From Cloeon dipterum (Eukaryota; Arthropoda; Insecta; Ephemeroptera; Baetidae), in the NCBI RefSeq assembly GCF_949628265.1, contig NC_088789.1, positions 28,513,883 to 28,577,882 of the forward strand: DNA of 64,000 bases. The letters run 5' to 3'. Of the stretch, positions 24,350-36,311 are shown piece after piece; positions within the stretch are counted from its first letter, which is position 1; each line of letters opens with the position of its first letter. The notes beneath the pieces were generated by a model that saw nothing but the letters and a program-made list of their open reading frames with translations, was not told the DNA's origin and ran no database searches. A program made the translations under genes and the position numbers.

Positions 24350-26222
24350 AACATTTCAAGAGTAGACAAAATGCTACTAAAACAGTTTTTAATTATTCCT
24401 TTACTAGAAATTTATCTATAGCTCGTTTTGATTCACCGCACTGCTTCATATTGTTTGAAAAATCCGGCTTGTTTGGTAGGGTGTGCAGCAGAGCAAATAA
24501 AAGCAAGGTCGCCGCGCCGCTGAACGCATAAAGAATAATTTACTCGGACCGCAGGCAAGTGAAAAAAGGTTTTTTCATTTACAAGGAGAGCATTACCGTT
24601 TCTGGAGAAATGTTGAAAAATAAAAAACAGCTCGCTATGTACGCCGAGAAAGCTGCGTTTTAGCTCTGACAGATCCCAAATATTTGTTCAAGAAATTTGT
24701 TAAAATTGTGACTTAAGCAATTCCTTTGGAAAATCTTCATCTTAAATCAAACACCAATCAGGGCTGGGCATGAGTATTATTCAGGTAGTTTCTCCCACAT
24801 TTTTAGTGCTCATGAAAAATTATATTTAAAATGTTTAAAAACTAAAAAATTCCACGAGTCAACAAAAACCCATTGCCTCTCAATAATATGACCGCAAAAA
24901 ACCACAGCACTGCAAGTTTGGGAAACTCCCCGGGAGATACCCAGCCCTTTGCTTTTAAAAAATTGGAAATTTCCTGCTCTCGATCATTAGAGGATATAAT
25001 CTTCAACTTATTTTGTTATTCAAGCGAAATCACGAGTAGAGAACAAACAAAAGACGAATCCGACCCAAAAATTGAGAAAATCGTGACATAACCGGTGCGC
25101 GCGTTGTCGATCGAGTGGCGCGGTAATTGATTGTAATGCGCTGCTTTCTCCTGATGCAATCTGGAATTCGGATCCACCTGTGGCACACAGCAAGCAAGGC
25201 TTTCCATCCCTTCCCACGCAGTTCCGGCTGCCTCTCTCGCTCGCTCGCTCTTCGAGTCGGCGAGAAGCGAGAAACGGCTGCTGATGCATGGCGGATCCAC
25301 CGGCGCGCTGACCCACTTTGGGGGCTGCCTCAGTTATGGCTCGCCTGCTAATTATTCACTATCCTCTCACCTCGCCGCGCGCACATCTCTCTCGAGCTCG
25401 GCGCAAAGCGACCACTTTTCCATTCCTATTCTTCATCCTCGCCCATTGTTTCCTCACGTGCTGCGCTGAAATTTGCCTACAATGCCGCTTAAAAGGCGCA
25501 TAAACGCATTTCGGACCATTGTGTGTCGAGTTTGAATTCGAACAGGAATAATTGTGACGGAATTCACTCATCTGAGCTCGAGAAAAAAAAATGAGCAAAT
25601 AATTCCCGTGAAATCCCAATAAAATAAAATTTACTCCGGCATATTAAGCGTCTTGTTTGTTTATCTAGCTGATTAGCTTATGTTAGTTAGTATAATCGAT
25701 AGAGCGGCTGCGTGTGTTGCATCACGACTTGAACGGTACGGCGTCATTGAGGTCAAAGAGGAGCGCTGGGTGCCGACGCCGACCGCGACGCCACTTGCCC
25801 AATGTCAAGGATGCTGCTCAATTTCTCACGTTTATGCAATCGACACAAATACAATTATCAAAGGTGATTGAACTCTGAATTTTTAATTTCATTTATTGGT
25901 AAAAAGAAACCAAAAGTCTGAACGCGTGGTGAAAAAGGATATGCAAAAAAGTAGTCCAAGAGTGGCAGGCCCACCGGTCGATTAGTCTAGAAATTAGCGA
26001 AATGCATGGGTGCGTGATAGAGGCAGGTGCCCGGCCGGCCATAAATTAAGTTTTGCACCTGACCCACCGTAGCGAGGGGCCCACGGACGGGGCTAACTGC
26101 CGCCCATTCATCACAGCGAGACGCGAACACTTCACATTTATTGCCACAGCGGCATCATTACACTAATCGCAGTTAAATACGCGAAAAGAGAAACAAAATC
26201 GAAGAAGTTCATACATAGGAAT
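24350..26222. other. Gene-less stretch
   Basis: CpG- and CT-rich segments occur between about 25080 and 25480. Overlapping short frames here have no splice support and no family resemblance. It may be a regulatory region. Confidence 0.35.
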
Positions 26223-26228
26223 TTTATT
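26223..26228 (-). terminator. Polyadenylation signal of BTB gene B
   Basis: AATAAA on the gene strand, 120 nt beyond the stop codon. Confidence 0.5.
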
Positions 26229-26347
26229 TTAGGCCAATCGTCATTCAACAAAATTAATTTATAGTTGGAAAAAAGGACCGTCGTCATCGAATAAAATTTA
26301 AATAAATATATATAATTTTATGCATAGCTAATGGTACCAAATCAATT

Positions 26348-28488
26348 TTAATTTAACTTGTAGCGAAGGCCCTTGAAGACAGTGAAGGCCTCGTTGGTGA
26401 CAGTCTTGAACTCATTTGTTGTTGGCCCGTCCTCCTTGTGAAAATGCTCCAGGTTGATATTGTCGAAGATTTTCTTAGTTTCGGCGCCGCTGCTCTCAAA
26501 AATTCTATATGGCTCGGCCACCACGTGGCGCATGAACTGCTCTTCGCGCAGAACTACTTCTAAAGAAATGCGCGAGTTCTTCGGCACGAAAAGGTTCGTT
26601 GTGAACGTAATCCACTTGTTCAACCGCAGTGAATGCCTGGAAATTTTATAAATACGTACAGATTTAAAAAAAAAGGTTAATAAATTAATATAACCTTTGA
26701 TTTGCGAGGAAGACCCTGTCTTTGGAAGGACCATAGTCACTGATCAACCTCAATTTCCACTTGTTACGGATGATGTTGCGATGCTGGTGTTCCTTCCTTT
26801 CCAGGTGGCGCATGACATCCTTGGCGGCGAAGTCCTCCACTTCCAGGTCCAACGGCGAGAAGATATACACGTCCTTGATTGTGATGTTCTCGTTGGCCAC
26901 GAACGAGAAGACGAACTTGTTCTCGCCTGGGTCCATGGCGATGAACTCGCCCTCGCGGACGACCTCTCTCAGGTCGAGGATTTCTTCGTCTCTGACGACT
27001 CTCAGGTAGCGATACAGGGCACGCTTCCTCTTAGATTCCTTGCAGTGCTTAAAAAGAGCGTGATTTATGGGCAGATCATTGAAGGTGAGCAGAGGAACGT
27101 TGTCGCGCAGCTGGCTCAGCAGGAACAGCGTTTCTTCCGGCAGCAGGATGTGGTAAAGACGAGCCAAGTCTCCCGGCCTCAAGGTCAGAAGACGCAAAAA
27201 GGGCAGAAAGTACGTGCGGTAGTATGTCCTGCAAAAGGGTTTGAAAAACGCTAAAATTCTGTAACACTGTTGAAGGTTTCACACACTTTTTTCAAAAATC
27301 TCAATTTGACATGCTTAAAGACTGTCTTTGACGAAGTTTCTGAGCGCCCGAATCGATTCTTGAAGGTCGAATTAGGTAAAAGTGGATATTTTTGTGACCA
27401 AAAAGTCCAGCGCGACGTGCGAACGATTTTTCCCGCCAAAACTATGCGAGAAGTGCGCATGGCTGGATCTGACAAAGAAGGCGGTCTCTCTGCAAGTGCT
27501 CTAACCAACTCTGACGCATGCGCAGTTCATATTGTTTTGGCGGGAAAAAAGTTCGCACGTCGCGCTGCACTTTTCTGGTCGGAAAAATATCCACTACACC
27601 TAATTCGACCCTCAAGAATCGATTGGTGTGCTCAGAAACTTCGTCAAAGACGGTCTTTAAGGCTTGTTGAGCGACAGTGCTTGACTCTATGTATTATGTT
27701 CGCCAAAAATAAAAAAGGATTTATTTGAATTCCAAGAAAAGAGTCATTAATATAATATTAATGATTTAAAAGTCACCTGTATTCTTCAAGATTTTGTATC
27801 CCACCACGCAATTCATTCAGGAATTTGAAGCCGGCGATAATCAGTGTTTCTTCCGAGTCAACGCTGAGCATGTCTAGAGTCAAGAACTCTCCCATAACAA
27901 CCTGCTTGCTCAAAGCAATGTTGGCCGTGAGGAGGTTGAACAGTTGTTGCTCTGGGTCGTCGCACACAATCTTCTCGCACACAGTGGCCACAGTTTTTGG
28001 CAATTTATTTCTTTCTAGAAAATGCAGCCACACGTCCTTTTTGATAATCTCGGGAAGCGATTCTCTTAATAATTTGCAGAGGTCGTCGTGCACCATTAAC
28101 GATTCGGCCACTCTTGCTACATTAATAATGTCAGAAATTGACATTTCTGGCAGTCGGAATTCCTTGGGATTCTGAGCATAACTGTAAGCAGGAAATTAAT
28201 TAATGAAAACGGTGCCCGATATAAAAGCATTTTCATTTAAATACTTACTGCAGAATGAGTCGCACAGGCCTGGAATCTGTGATGGTGAATTTATAATGAG
28301 GGGCAACCCCCGCCCAAGAAGAGAACTTGACGCTGCAGGACGACAGGTTGTGCCTTGAAACAAAAATTATCTGCTCTCACGGAAAAGGTTAACACTTTGA
28401 AAATCCAGCTTTTCAGGAATCATACCTCGCGTTTGTCTTCTGGGCCGAAATAAATGGGAATCGTCTCATCTACGTCAGTGGAAGCCAT
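26348..28488 (-). CDS. BTB-BACK domain protein with PHR-like C-terminus, paralog B (5 exons)
   Basis: Exons: 28488-28426, 28370-28249, 28181-27777, 27228-26695, 26636-26348, totalling 1413 nt and 470 residues, with intron phases 0, 2, 2, 2. Exon 2 must start at 28370 (gagagcag acceptor), because the closer ttcaag acceptor runs into a stop codon. The N-terminal third reads as a BTB fold (PIYFGPEDKRE, then PVRLILHYAQNPKEFRLP). Next is a helical BACK-like part (VDSEETLIIAGFKFLNEL), then LPINHALFKHCK and a beta-rich end (FVFSFVANENITIKDVYIF ... EAFTVFKGLRYKL) resembling a diverged PHR domain. BTB-BACK proteins usually act as Cullin-3 substrate adaptors; that role is inferred. It sits about 0.8 kb downstream of paralog A on the same strand with the same exon plan. 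A TTAA fold-back element lies in intron 3. Confidence 0.85.
27315..27660. mobile_element. TTAA-bounded fold-back element, family B copy 2 (intron of BTB gene B)
   Basis: This is a 346-bp palindromic element with exact TTAA at both ends. The termini are TTAAAGACTGTCTTTGACG and CGTCAAAGACGGTCTTTAA. It carries paired TTTTCCCGCCAAAA / TTTTGGCGGGAAAA sites. It lies in the 548-nt intron between the third and fourth exons of BTB gene B and accounts for most of that intron's length. Confidence 0.85.
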
Positions 28489-28776
28489 TGAGAGGATTTC
28501 GTCTCCTGTTCACAGAAGCACGCTCACAAATGATTCTTTATTTTGCTAGTCTAAATCAACAGCAAAAAATCATAGATCTGCCAGTGTGTGGTGAAAAAAT
28601 CATGCGTTCTCAGCGAGTTTGGCATTTCTGCGCTGCGAGAATTTCAACTATTTTCCATCAATTCAAACGGCCATAGTGTTCATGCAACAATAATTATTAA
28701 ATTTCAGGCACTGCATTATTATAATTAATTTGATATTGTTTGAATTATATATATTTTGCTAATAAGACGAGTTGCG

Positions 28777-29085
28777 TAAGCCCTTATTGTTAGTGTTCAT
28801 CGTAATAAATTTAATTTTAAGGCACTTCCGCTGCAATTTCAGACTCTGCTACTTGTGCGTTCTTCACTTTCTTCGTGAAAAACTCTTTTTTGAAATAGAA
28901 AATCTTTTCCAACGTTTCTGCGGCGAATAGCTAGACTAATTTCAGGTTTCAGCACGTCAAAAGAAAGCGTAATTATTAAGTGAAGAATTCCCAGTGGCAG
29001 GATTGAGTCTGAAATCGCAGCGGAATAATGCCTTAAAATTAAATTTATTAAGAAAGTATATGCGGTGGCGCCAACGAACAACTGG
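28777..29085. mobile_element. Fold-back element, family C copy 2, between the BTB paralogs
   Basis: It starts taagcccttattgttagtgt. It has the same 'aatttaattttaaggcactt' arm and its complement as the copies at 7773 and 30320. The left CTCF-like block is deleted and the right one is degraded. It lies in the intergenic gap of about 800 bp between the two BTB genes. Confidence 0.65.
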
Positions 29086-29251
29086 TGTATTTATAAAACT
29101 AAAATAAATATAGGCTTTTTCTAAAGCGCCTGCAAATAAATTCAAGCTACGCAAAACTCGTCCTAATACAGTTTTAAAATTTTTCTTTTCACCCCGAGTC
29201 AGTTGCATAAACAAAGAAAATATATCTCTACATTTTATGAAGCAATTTAAT

Positions 29252-29257
29252 TTTATT
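29252..29257 (-). terminator. Polyadenylation signal of BTB gene A
   Basis: AATAAA on the gene strand, about 40 nt beyond the stop codon. Confidence 0.55.
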
Positions 29258-29294
29258 GCTCAAAAGCAAAACAAATTCAGCAAAAACAAAATAA

Positions 29295-31586
29295 TCATTC
29301 ATTGATCTTGTAGGAGATGCCCTTGAAGATAGTGAAAGCCCCATCGACGTTACGAGTGAATGAATCGCCGCCGTTTTCTTTATGGTAGTGCTCCATGGTG
29401 ATTTTGTCGAAGACTTCCTTGGCGGGGGAATCATGATTGTTGGCCAAAATGCTGGCTTGTTCAGTCTTCAAGTGGCGCATGAACCGCTCTCCCCCGCGCA
29501 GGACCACTTGAAGGGTAACGCGAGAATTCATCGGCGCCAAAAACGGTTTCGTGAACTGCACCCATTTGTTCATGCGATGTTTGCGCTTCCTGGAACAGAC
29601 AAAAATTAAATTAAGTGAATATACAATTTTATGATAATTTTGTTCTTACTCTTTGTCAAGCGTAATTTCGCTGAAATCAGCTTGATTGTGTTTGTTATCC
29701 GCCTTGACCTTCAGTTCCATATTGCAGGCGTCAAAGAAGCAGTGATGGCTTTCCTTGCACTGCAGGTATCTCACGAAATCCTCCGCAACGAGGTCATCCC
29801 TGGACAGGTCCAAAGGCGTGAAGACGAAGATTTCCTTGATCACGATGCTCTTCAAGGTCGTTAACGAGAAGACGAACTTGTACTCGCCAGGGTTCAAGAG
29901 GTTGAACTTGCCCTCGACGACGACCCCTTTCAGATCGAGGATATCTGCATCATTGATGATTTTGAGGTAGTGAATCTTTTCAAACCTCCTCTTCTTCTCG
30001 ATCAGACACAGAGCGTGATCTATGGGCAGGTCAGCAGGGGTGAGCAGAGAATTTTTCTTGTCGCGAATCTTGCTGAGCAGGAACAGCGCTTCTTCCGGTG
30101 ACAAGAAGTCGTACAGTTCTTTCAGGTCTGCCAACATCAGGGTCTGCAGTCGCAAGTTTGGCAGGAGGTACTTGCGGAACGCGTGTCTGCAACTAGAAAA
30201 AAATATTATTACTAATTTTAAAGAGACAATAAAATTTTACGAGTTAAATGTAGTACGTGTAAATTAATATTATTCTGCAAATGATTTGAGGCAGATCAAA
30301 GAGATATTTTCCCAGTTGTATAGTGTTCGAAGCCGCCAACAGATGGCGCCACCGTATACTTTCGCAATAAATTTAATTTTAAGGCACTTCCGCTGCAAAT
30401 TTCAAACTCAATCCTGCCACTGTGCATTCTTTAGTTAATATATTTTCTTTTGTCGTGTTGAAAACCTAAATCAGTCAAAGAATTTATAGTGGCAGGATTG
30501 AGTCTGAAATCGCAGCGGAAATTAATTAAAATTAAATTTATTACGAAAGTATACGGTGGCGCCATCTGTTAGTGGCTTCAAACACCATAGGGCTTATATA
30601 CAATATAGCGGATTCCAAGACAGGAAATAGGAATTCCTGCCCTTGCCTGGAATTCCGGCATGACGAGAAAATATTTTTCAGAACAGGACAAGACAGAAAT
30701 TTTGTTTCAACACTTGGTCGCTATAGTATCAGAAATACCATTTTGTAAGATATAATTATGGAATTTAATTAAAATCAAATTGGCTTCTTAAATATATACT
30801 GGATTTTTTTAAGTACCAAAACCCCGGTGCCAAAAGTCGAAGGAAAAATCCCTATTGTGTTGGGTTATAGTTAAATTTTGGTAATTTTTGAGGAAAAACA
30901 TCACCTTTTTCTGTCACTAGCAGCCAGGTTTTTGAAGCAAGCCTTGATCAGCACTTCCTCCGAGTGGACGTTGAGGTTGTCCAAGAGGAGGAATTTGGCC
31001 AGAGTCTCGGGCTCAACCTTGTTTTTGTAGAGGTTGTCCAGATAAAACTCGGTGTCACTGCACAGCATCGCCTCGCACGCTTTGGCCAGAGTTTCGCTCT
31101 CGCGCCCATCGTTGTACACTCGCCACACATCCGTCTTTTCGATGGTGTCCGAGAGGTTCTTGCCGATGTAAGAGCAGAGGTCAATCACCTCGTACTTCTC
31201 AGCCATCAGAGTCAGACTGATCAGTTCATCGACTTTGTTAAAACTGGGCATCTTGAACTCCTTGGGGTTCTGAATAAATCTGCGGGCACACAATTTGCGC
31301 TTGAAAATCATCAAACCAAACAAAATAAGGCAAAAACTCACGCCAGGATGTGCCGGAACAGCTTTGGATCCGCATCCGGGATCTTGAGCGGCTCGTTCGA
31401 ATCTTTGTCATTCACTTTGTGGAAGAACGTACTGCTGGAAAACAGGTCGAATTTCGAAACAGGAAATTCCTGCGTGCACGACGCGAATTAAAATTGAGAA
31501 CAGCTGGAAAAATAAACGGCGGCTACCTGCATCTTGTCTTCCGGGCCTACAAGAACGGTGAATGGCTTCTGGTCATTGGGAGCCAT
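29295..31586 (-). CDS. BTB-BACK domain protein with PHR-like C-terminus, paralog A (5 exons)
   Basis: Exons: 31586-31527, 31469-31342, 31279-30905, 30186-29650, 29589-29295, totalling 1395 nt and 464 residues, with intron phases 0, 2, 2, 2 as in paralog B. Exon 2 starts at 31469 (cacgcag acceptor); the nearer ccagcag acceptor breaks the frame. BTB features: FTVLVGPEDKMQEF, SSSTFFHKVND, IPDADPKLFRHILARFI. BACK-like: FLLLDNLNVHSEEVLIKACF. The C-terminal half has FNLLNPGEYKFVFSL, IKEIFVFTPLDL and AFTIFKGISYKI, a probable diverged PHR domain. The frame stays open upstream of the ATG to about 31685 without another ATG, after a possible acceptor (tatttacag), so a longer N-terminus cannot be excluded. 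A Cullin-3 adaptor role is inferred from family only. Intron 3 contains a family C fold-back element. Confidence 0.85.
30320..30596. mobile_element. Fold-back element, family C copy 3 (intron of BTB gene A)
   Basis: This is a compact copy of about 277 bp with intact inverted ends. CCAACAGATGGCGCC lies at 30336-30350 and GGCGCCATCTGTTAG at 30558-30572. It lies in the third intron of BTB gene A. Confidence 0.75.
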
Positions 31587-31735
31587 CGTGAGCTGGTGGT
31601 CTGTCTGCACTCTAATGAGAGAAGTTTGGCTTTCGTTGCTCGCTGCAAAGGTGGAAAACTCGCGTTCCAAGCGTTCCGTCTGTAAATATGTTGACGTCCG
31701 CCAGTCCTCCTTTTACATTTACAGCGTTGCGACAG

Positions 31736-31745
31736 TGAAACTGAC
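31736..31745 (-). promoter_or_regulatory. Possible initiator of BTB gene A
   Basis: On the gene strand, cgTCAGTTTC matches the arthropod initiator TCAGT. It would give a leader of about 155 nt to the ATG at 31586. Confidence 0.35.
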
Positions 31746-31966
31746 GTGCATATAGTAGAGGGTAGTAGCCCTGATACCGAATGTCGCCTCCTTACTCTCC
31801 TTACAGTGAGTGAAATATTCTGTCTATCCCAGAAATTCGAGCGCAGAGCCAAATCCCTCACATTTTTGGTCTTTCCAAATTCCATTTGTGACACACGGAA
31901 ATGATAAGAATGAGATTTCCATCGTGAATTGTTGCGTTTTTGTGAAATAAAGTGTTAATAAATTTA

Positions 31967-32099
31967 AATTCGTCCTGGTCCCGGCAAAATTGCGCAACTT
32001 TCAACAACCAAACGCGAATTTCCTTGTTGCAAGAAAAGGTCAACAATCAATTCTACAGTGAAAATTTGGGTGTTTGTTGAACCGGGACCAGGACGAATT
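31967..32099. repeat. Short palindromic element, family F copy 1
   Basis: This is a 133-bp element with inverted ends aattcgtcctggtcccgg / ccgggaccaggacgaatt. Inner mirrored blocks are 'gttgaaagttgcg' type. A diverged relative is at 51184-51337. Confidence 0.75.
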
Positions 32100-34595
32100 A
32101 TGAAAAGATTAATTTGTTATTTAGTTTATTTAGTTTAAACCAGCAGAGGCGGGGAATCTAATGTTGTTATTTACAACTCTGAAACAATAATTTATTTATT
32201 TCTGTTGAGCATTGAAAGAATGAAAGTAAAATGCGCCGCGTGTCGCCAGTAAAAAGTGCCAATTTTGCATTCAACGAAGCGTTGCGAGCGCCACACGATT
32301 GCTTTCTTTGCATGTTCGCTCGCGCTGATTTAGATAAAGTGTCGGTTGTGTTCGTTGTGGATTGGTCACGGTTCATTGAGGCGAGCGAGGAAAGTCCCTA
32401 GCTTTTTGCCATATGCACACAATAGACGACGCCTGGGCACTGCAGAAAGCCGGATATTGTGCGCGGGGAGAAAGTAAAACGCCCTGACTCACTGGGTGTG
32501 CCCCCTGACCATTGTCACGGCCAGACGCCGACCTCCAATAAAAATGATTTAAAAATTTAGAGCAAGAAAAATTGTCTTTGTAACTCTCTCACGTGCGTTT
32601 GGTGCAAATTATAGAGAAATTAACGCGTTTCTTGTTGATTAAATCGCAAAAGCGTTGTGAGAAAAGCTGGAGCGGAAGTGTTACACGGCCGCTCTTTATT
32701 ATACAATTTATATATTAAGCGCGCGCGGAGATGACGATAGTGCTTTTGGCGCTCTTATCACGCATTAATTACATAAGGCGAAGGCGCGGCGCCAAATTAT
32801 CCTCATTTAAAAAGGAGCACACGGAGAAAAGCACCCGCCGGACTCACCGCCGAGCACCGCCGATGCATTTTAATAATGTGCTCTTTTTTTTATCTCGACC
32901 AAACTTGGACATTTCGCTCGACCCTGCCGTTTTTGGCAAAGCAGATTTAAAACGAAGCTGTCAATTTTTTTTAATTTTAGTATGCCTTAAAAAATTATTT
33001 TATAACCTTATTCAGTGTATCAATATCATCCTTTCACATGCTAATTCCTATTTTATCAAGATTGAGATTGAAATCTCGTCTTGTTCCCGTCGTGACGGAC
33101 CAGTCTGTTTTCCGTTCTACCCGGTGAAATGCTTTGTTAACGCTTTTTTTTGTCCAACAAACGCAGTCGAGACTTATATTCATTCGTTGTTGGTTTTTTC
33201 GTGACTGCTTTTCGGTCGTGACCCGCCTGCTGACCTTCACTTGACGTGACCTAGCTCACCCAGCGCGGCTTCAGCGGCGGCGGCGGCAGTGGGTTCCACT
33301 TTTTTTCTTTATTCCTGTCTGTCTATCGCGGCCGGCATGGGCACACTTTTAATTGAATTGTTGTGTGTTGTGTGTGCCTCTCTCGCTGCACGCGTGAATA
33401 TTTTACCAGCGAACAAATTCCCAGCCCGCCCGCCCGCCGTGTGCGTTTCTTCCTCATAAACGCGGCACCTCGTGAATGTTCACATTTTAAACGACGTCCA
33501 TCGCGCCTTTGTGCGGTGCCGCGGAAACGTGCAAAAAAATGTTTCCCAAGCATAGCGAAAATGGTGCCAAACTGAAAACAAACAACAAACAAACACAAAA
33601 GGCTTTATTGACTGCCAATCATGCCAATTAGGGATTTTTTTGCTGATAACGAGAGGCCTTTTCTAACTAAGAAAGTGACATTTTCAACTATTTAAAAAAA
33701 AATCCTTTAAAGAGACAGATTTATCTTGAAGCCAGTTCTTTTTATAGCTCTTTTCAAGATAAAAGCTGTCAAATACTAATGTGAAAACGAGTTTAATTAC
33801 TTCAAGTGTATATGCGGAGAGCGCATGCCAGTAAATAATCTTCTCGAGGCGATTTCACAGCCTTTCCCAACAATTGTGCTCTGCTCTGATCCACATCGGC
33901 CTGCTTTCTCGCTGTGTCATTATGCAAATTCCGGGCCGGCGATGAACAATATTGACGCAGGAGAGATCAACGCGTGAATCACTAAACACTTTCAGAAAAG
34001 GAATCGCATTCCAATTATGAATAGAAAAAACTCTCCTCCGCGCGCCAACGCAGCCAATTACGGAGTTCCGAATCAATGGAGCGGCACACTTATTTAATAA
34101 GGTGCAATGTCGGAAAAAATAATCGGAAATTTAAGCCGTTTGTGTACCGTTCGAGATAGAGCGATGATTAATTTGGCGAGGGTGCGGCCGCGTCGTCCGG
34201 TGACCCACTCCGCCCCTGACCTTTCTTCTCGCGCCTTTTCTTATTCAAATTGGCAAAAGCCTCGTAGGTATGCGAATGATTCATCTCTTTTCCGCGCCCA
34301 CCGCCGGATTGGGATCGCATCTCCGCACGCGGTTTAATTTATGGATCCACTTTGCCGCGAGACCTATCTTATATTGAAACGTCTCTGTCAGATGCAAATC
34401 GATATATTTATTCGATCCGAATTCACACAAATACTTCTTGACAGCCGTAAATTTTGTGTTGAGTATCTGTAGAGGCGAGTTCCACACCAGGCACTCGTGA
34501 AAAGAATTCGATAAATTGATTGCTGAATATTTTCGATGTCGGACTGCAAGGGAGTCTGATCGAAAAGAACATTTCAGAAAAAAAGCATTGGTTTT

Positions 34596-34885
34596 AACCA
34601 CTCAATTTTTACCAATTTCTTGCGCAAGACATGCAAGAAATTAATTTGTTCCATTTTTCCCCGGTGGAAATCTAAAATTTGCGGACGGAGTGGTCAAAAT
34701 TTCCTCTACTGTGCAGATTTTTTCTTTTAAATTGTTATTTGCTGCCTCAATCTTTCCAAAATTTTATCTCTGACAGTTTTTCAAGTCGAGGTCATGAGCT
34801 AATAATTAGAAAATTATTAAAAACTGAGGTGCAAAAATTGCCTTGCAAGAAACTGGTTTTTTAACTGCATTTTTTAAACCCTGGG
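34596..34885 (-). repeat. Repeat family D, copy 4
   Basis: This is the reverse complement of the intron copies at 3475 and 5130. It holds 'accaatttcttgcgcaagac', 'gcctcaatctttccaaaatt' and 'tcaagtcgaggtcatgagc', and ends near 'aaaccctggg'. Confidence 0.65.
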
Positions 34886-35930
34886 AAGCAGCATTTCTGA
34901 TAAATTACAAATGGATATCAAGCTATCAATTGATGATGCCAACGCATCACTATTTTGAATTCATTCCGTGGCAAAGATTTGATTGTTGTTTCGACAGCAG
35001 CTCCAAGACAAATTATGCTGCTGCATTGTCTTTATTTTGATTTATTCAACGAACTGACGGGCAAAAGAATTTCAGAGATTTATTAATCGAAACAATGTAC
35101 GTACATTCCTTTTCTAAAAATCAAAATAAAATAAATTTCCACAGATAGAAAAATGTTTTTCCCTTGTAAAGCCGAAAGAAACGATTTGTTTACGAGAAAA
35201 GAGAGTTGTTAAGTGATTTTCTTTGTCGAATATTAATTTTTTCCTTTCTAACACGGAGCTGGATCCTGTTTTAAATAGACGACACGTGTGTCTGCGTGGC
35301 TGCGAGTCAATGAATCACGCACCGGGCCATAAAATTCACCTCACAAATCGTGCATGCTCAAAAAAAGAAGTACATTTGGATTATTTGCATATATCAGTGG
35401 CAGACAGCGCGGTGAGAACGAGCACCTTTGGCCAATTCTGCGCCGCATCGCACGATTCGTCCGACCTCTTCTCTCTCTCCTACGCCACACATGTACCTTC
35501 GAATTCGGAATAAAAGACAATTGCATGAGAGTAGTGCGCCGGGAAGAATGTGTTCGGCAAACGCACGAAAACTGGGGTGTTAGGATTCCCACCAGAGTTC
35601 ATTAGGTCGATAATTATTTCAAGGCACAATGCGCTATTACTGCGTCGTTACATAAAAATATTCCTGCGGAGTGCGCGCGTTATCTTTGTGCAGATGCATC
35701 AGCAGACATTCATCACGCGGCTCTCGCAGTTTGATTGCAATTAGGATACGAGAGCGGCACTCGAACCAAATTTACGCCTTTGCAACAGCGAATCTGGTTC
35801 ATTTGCAATGCGAAAAAAGCATGACTGATTTTTAGCGCAAAAAACTGCGGGAAAAAATCTCCAGTTTTGAGTTTTTCTTCAATTTTGCTCCTAAAAAATA
35901 CAGAATACTTGGAAATTACTGAAATAGTCT

Positions 35931-36311
35931 TTAAAGACCGACTTCGACGAAGTTTCCGAGCACACCAATCGATTCCTGAGGGTCGATTTAGGTAAAGTGG
36001 ATGTTTTTTCCGACCAAAAAGTCCAGCGCGACGTGCGAACTTTTTTCCCGCCAAAACATTATGAATGCGAGAACTGCGCATGCGTCAGAGCTGGTTTTAG
36101 CACTTGCAGAGAGACCACCTGTACGAATGACTTCTTTGTCAGATCCAGCCAGCTGTGACGCATGCGCAGTTCTCACATTCATATTGTTTTGGCGGGGAAA
36201 AAAGTTCGCACGTTTTGCTTGACTTTATTTGGTCGGAAAAATGTCCACTTTACCTAATTCGACCCTCAGGAATCGATTGGTGTGCACAGAAACTTCGTCA
36301 AAGACGGTCTT
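35931..36311. mobile_element. TTAA-bounded fold-back element, family B copy 3
   Basis: This is a palindromic copy of about 381 bp, beginning TTAAAGACCGACTTCGACG and ending GTCAAAGACGGTCTTA (right TTAA eroded). The left E2F-type site is exact. The right one has an extra G (GGCGGGG). Confidence 0.8.

Noticed and set aside
25016-25619. Overlapping frames of 60-98 codons on both strands near 25.0-25.6 kb
   Set aside because: They arise from CpG-rich DNA, have no splice partners and resemble no family.
28343-28354. The ttcaag acceptor in BTB gene B as the start of exon 2
   Set aside because: From phase 0 it leads to an in-frame stop. The gagagcag acceptor ending at 28371 gives an open frame and matches paralog A.
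32731-33204. 157-codon plus-strand frame
   Set aside because: Basic and Phe-rich AT-driven sequence without conserved motifs or introns. It is likely chance.
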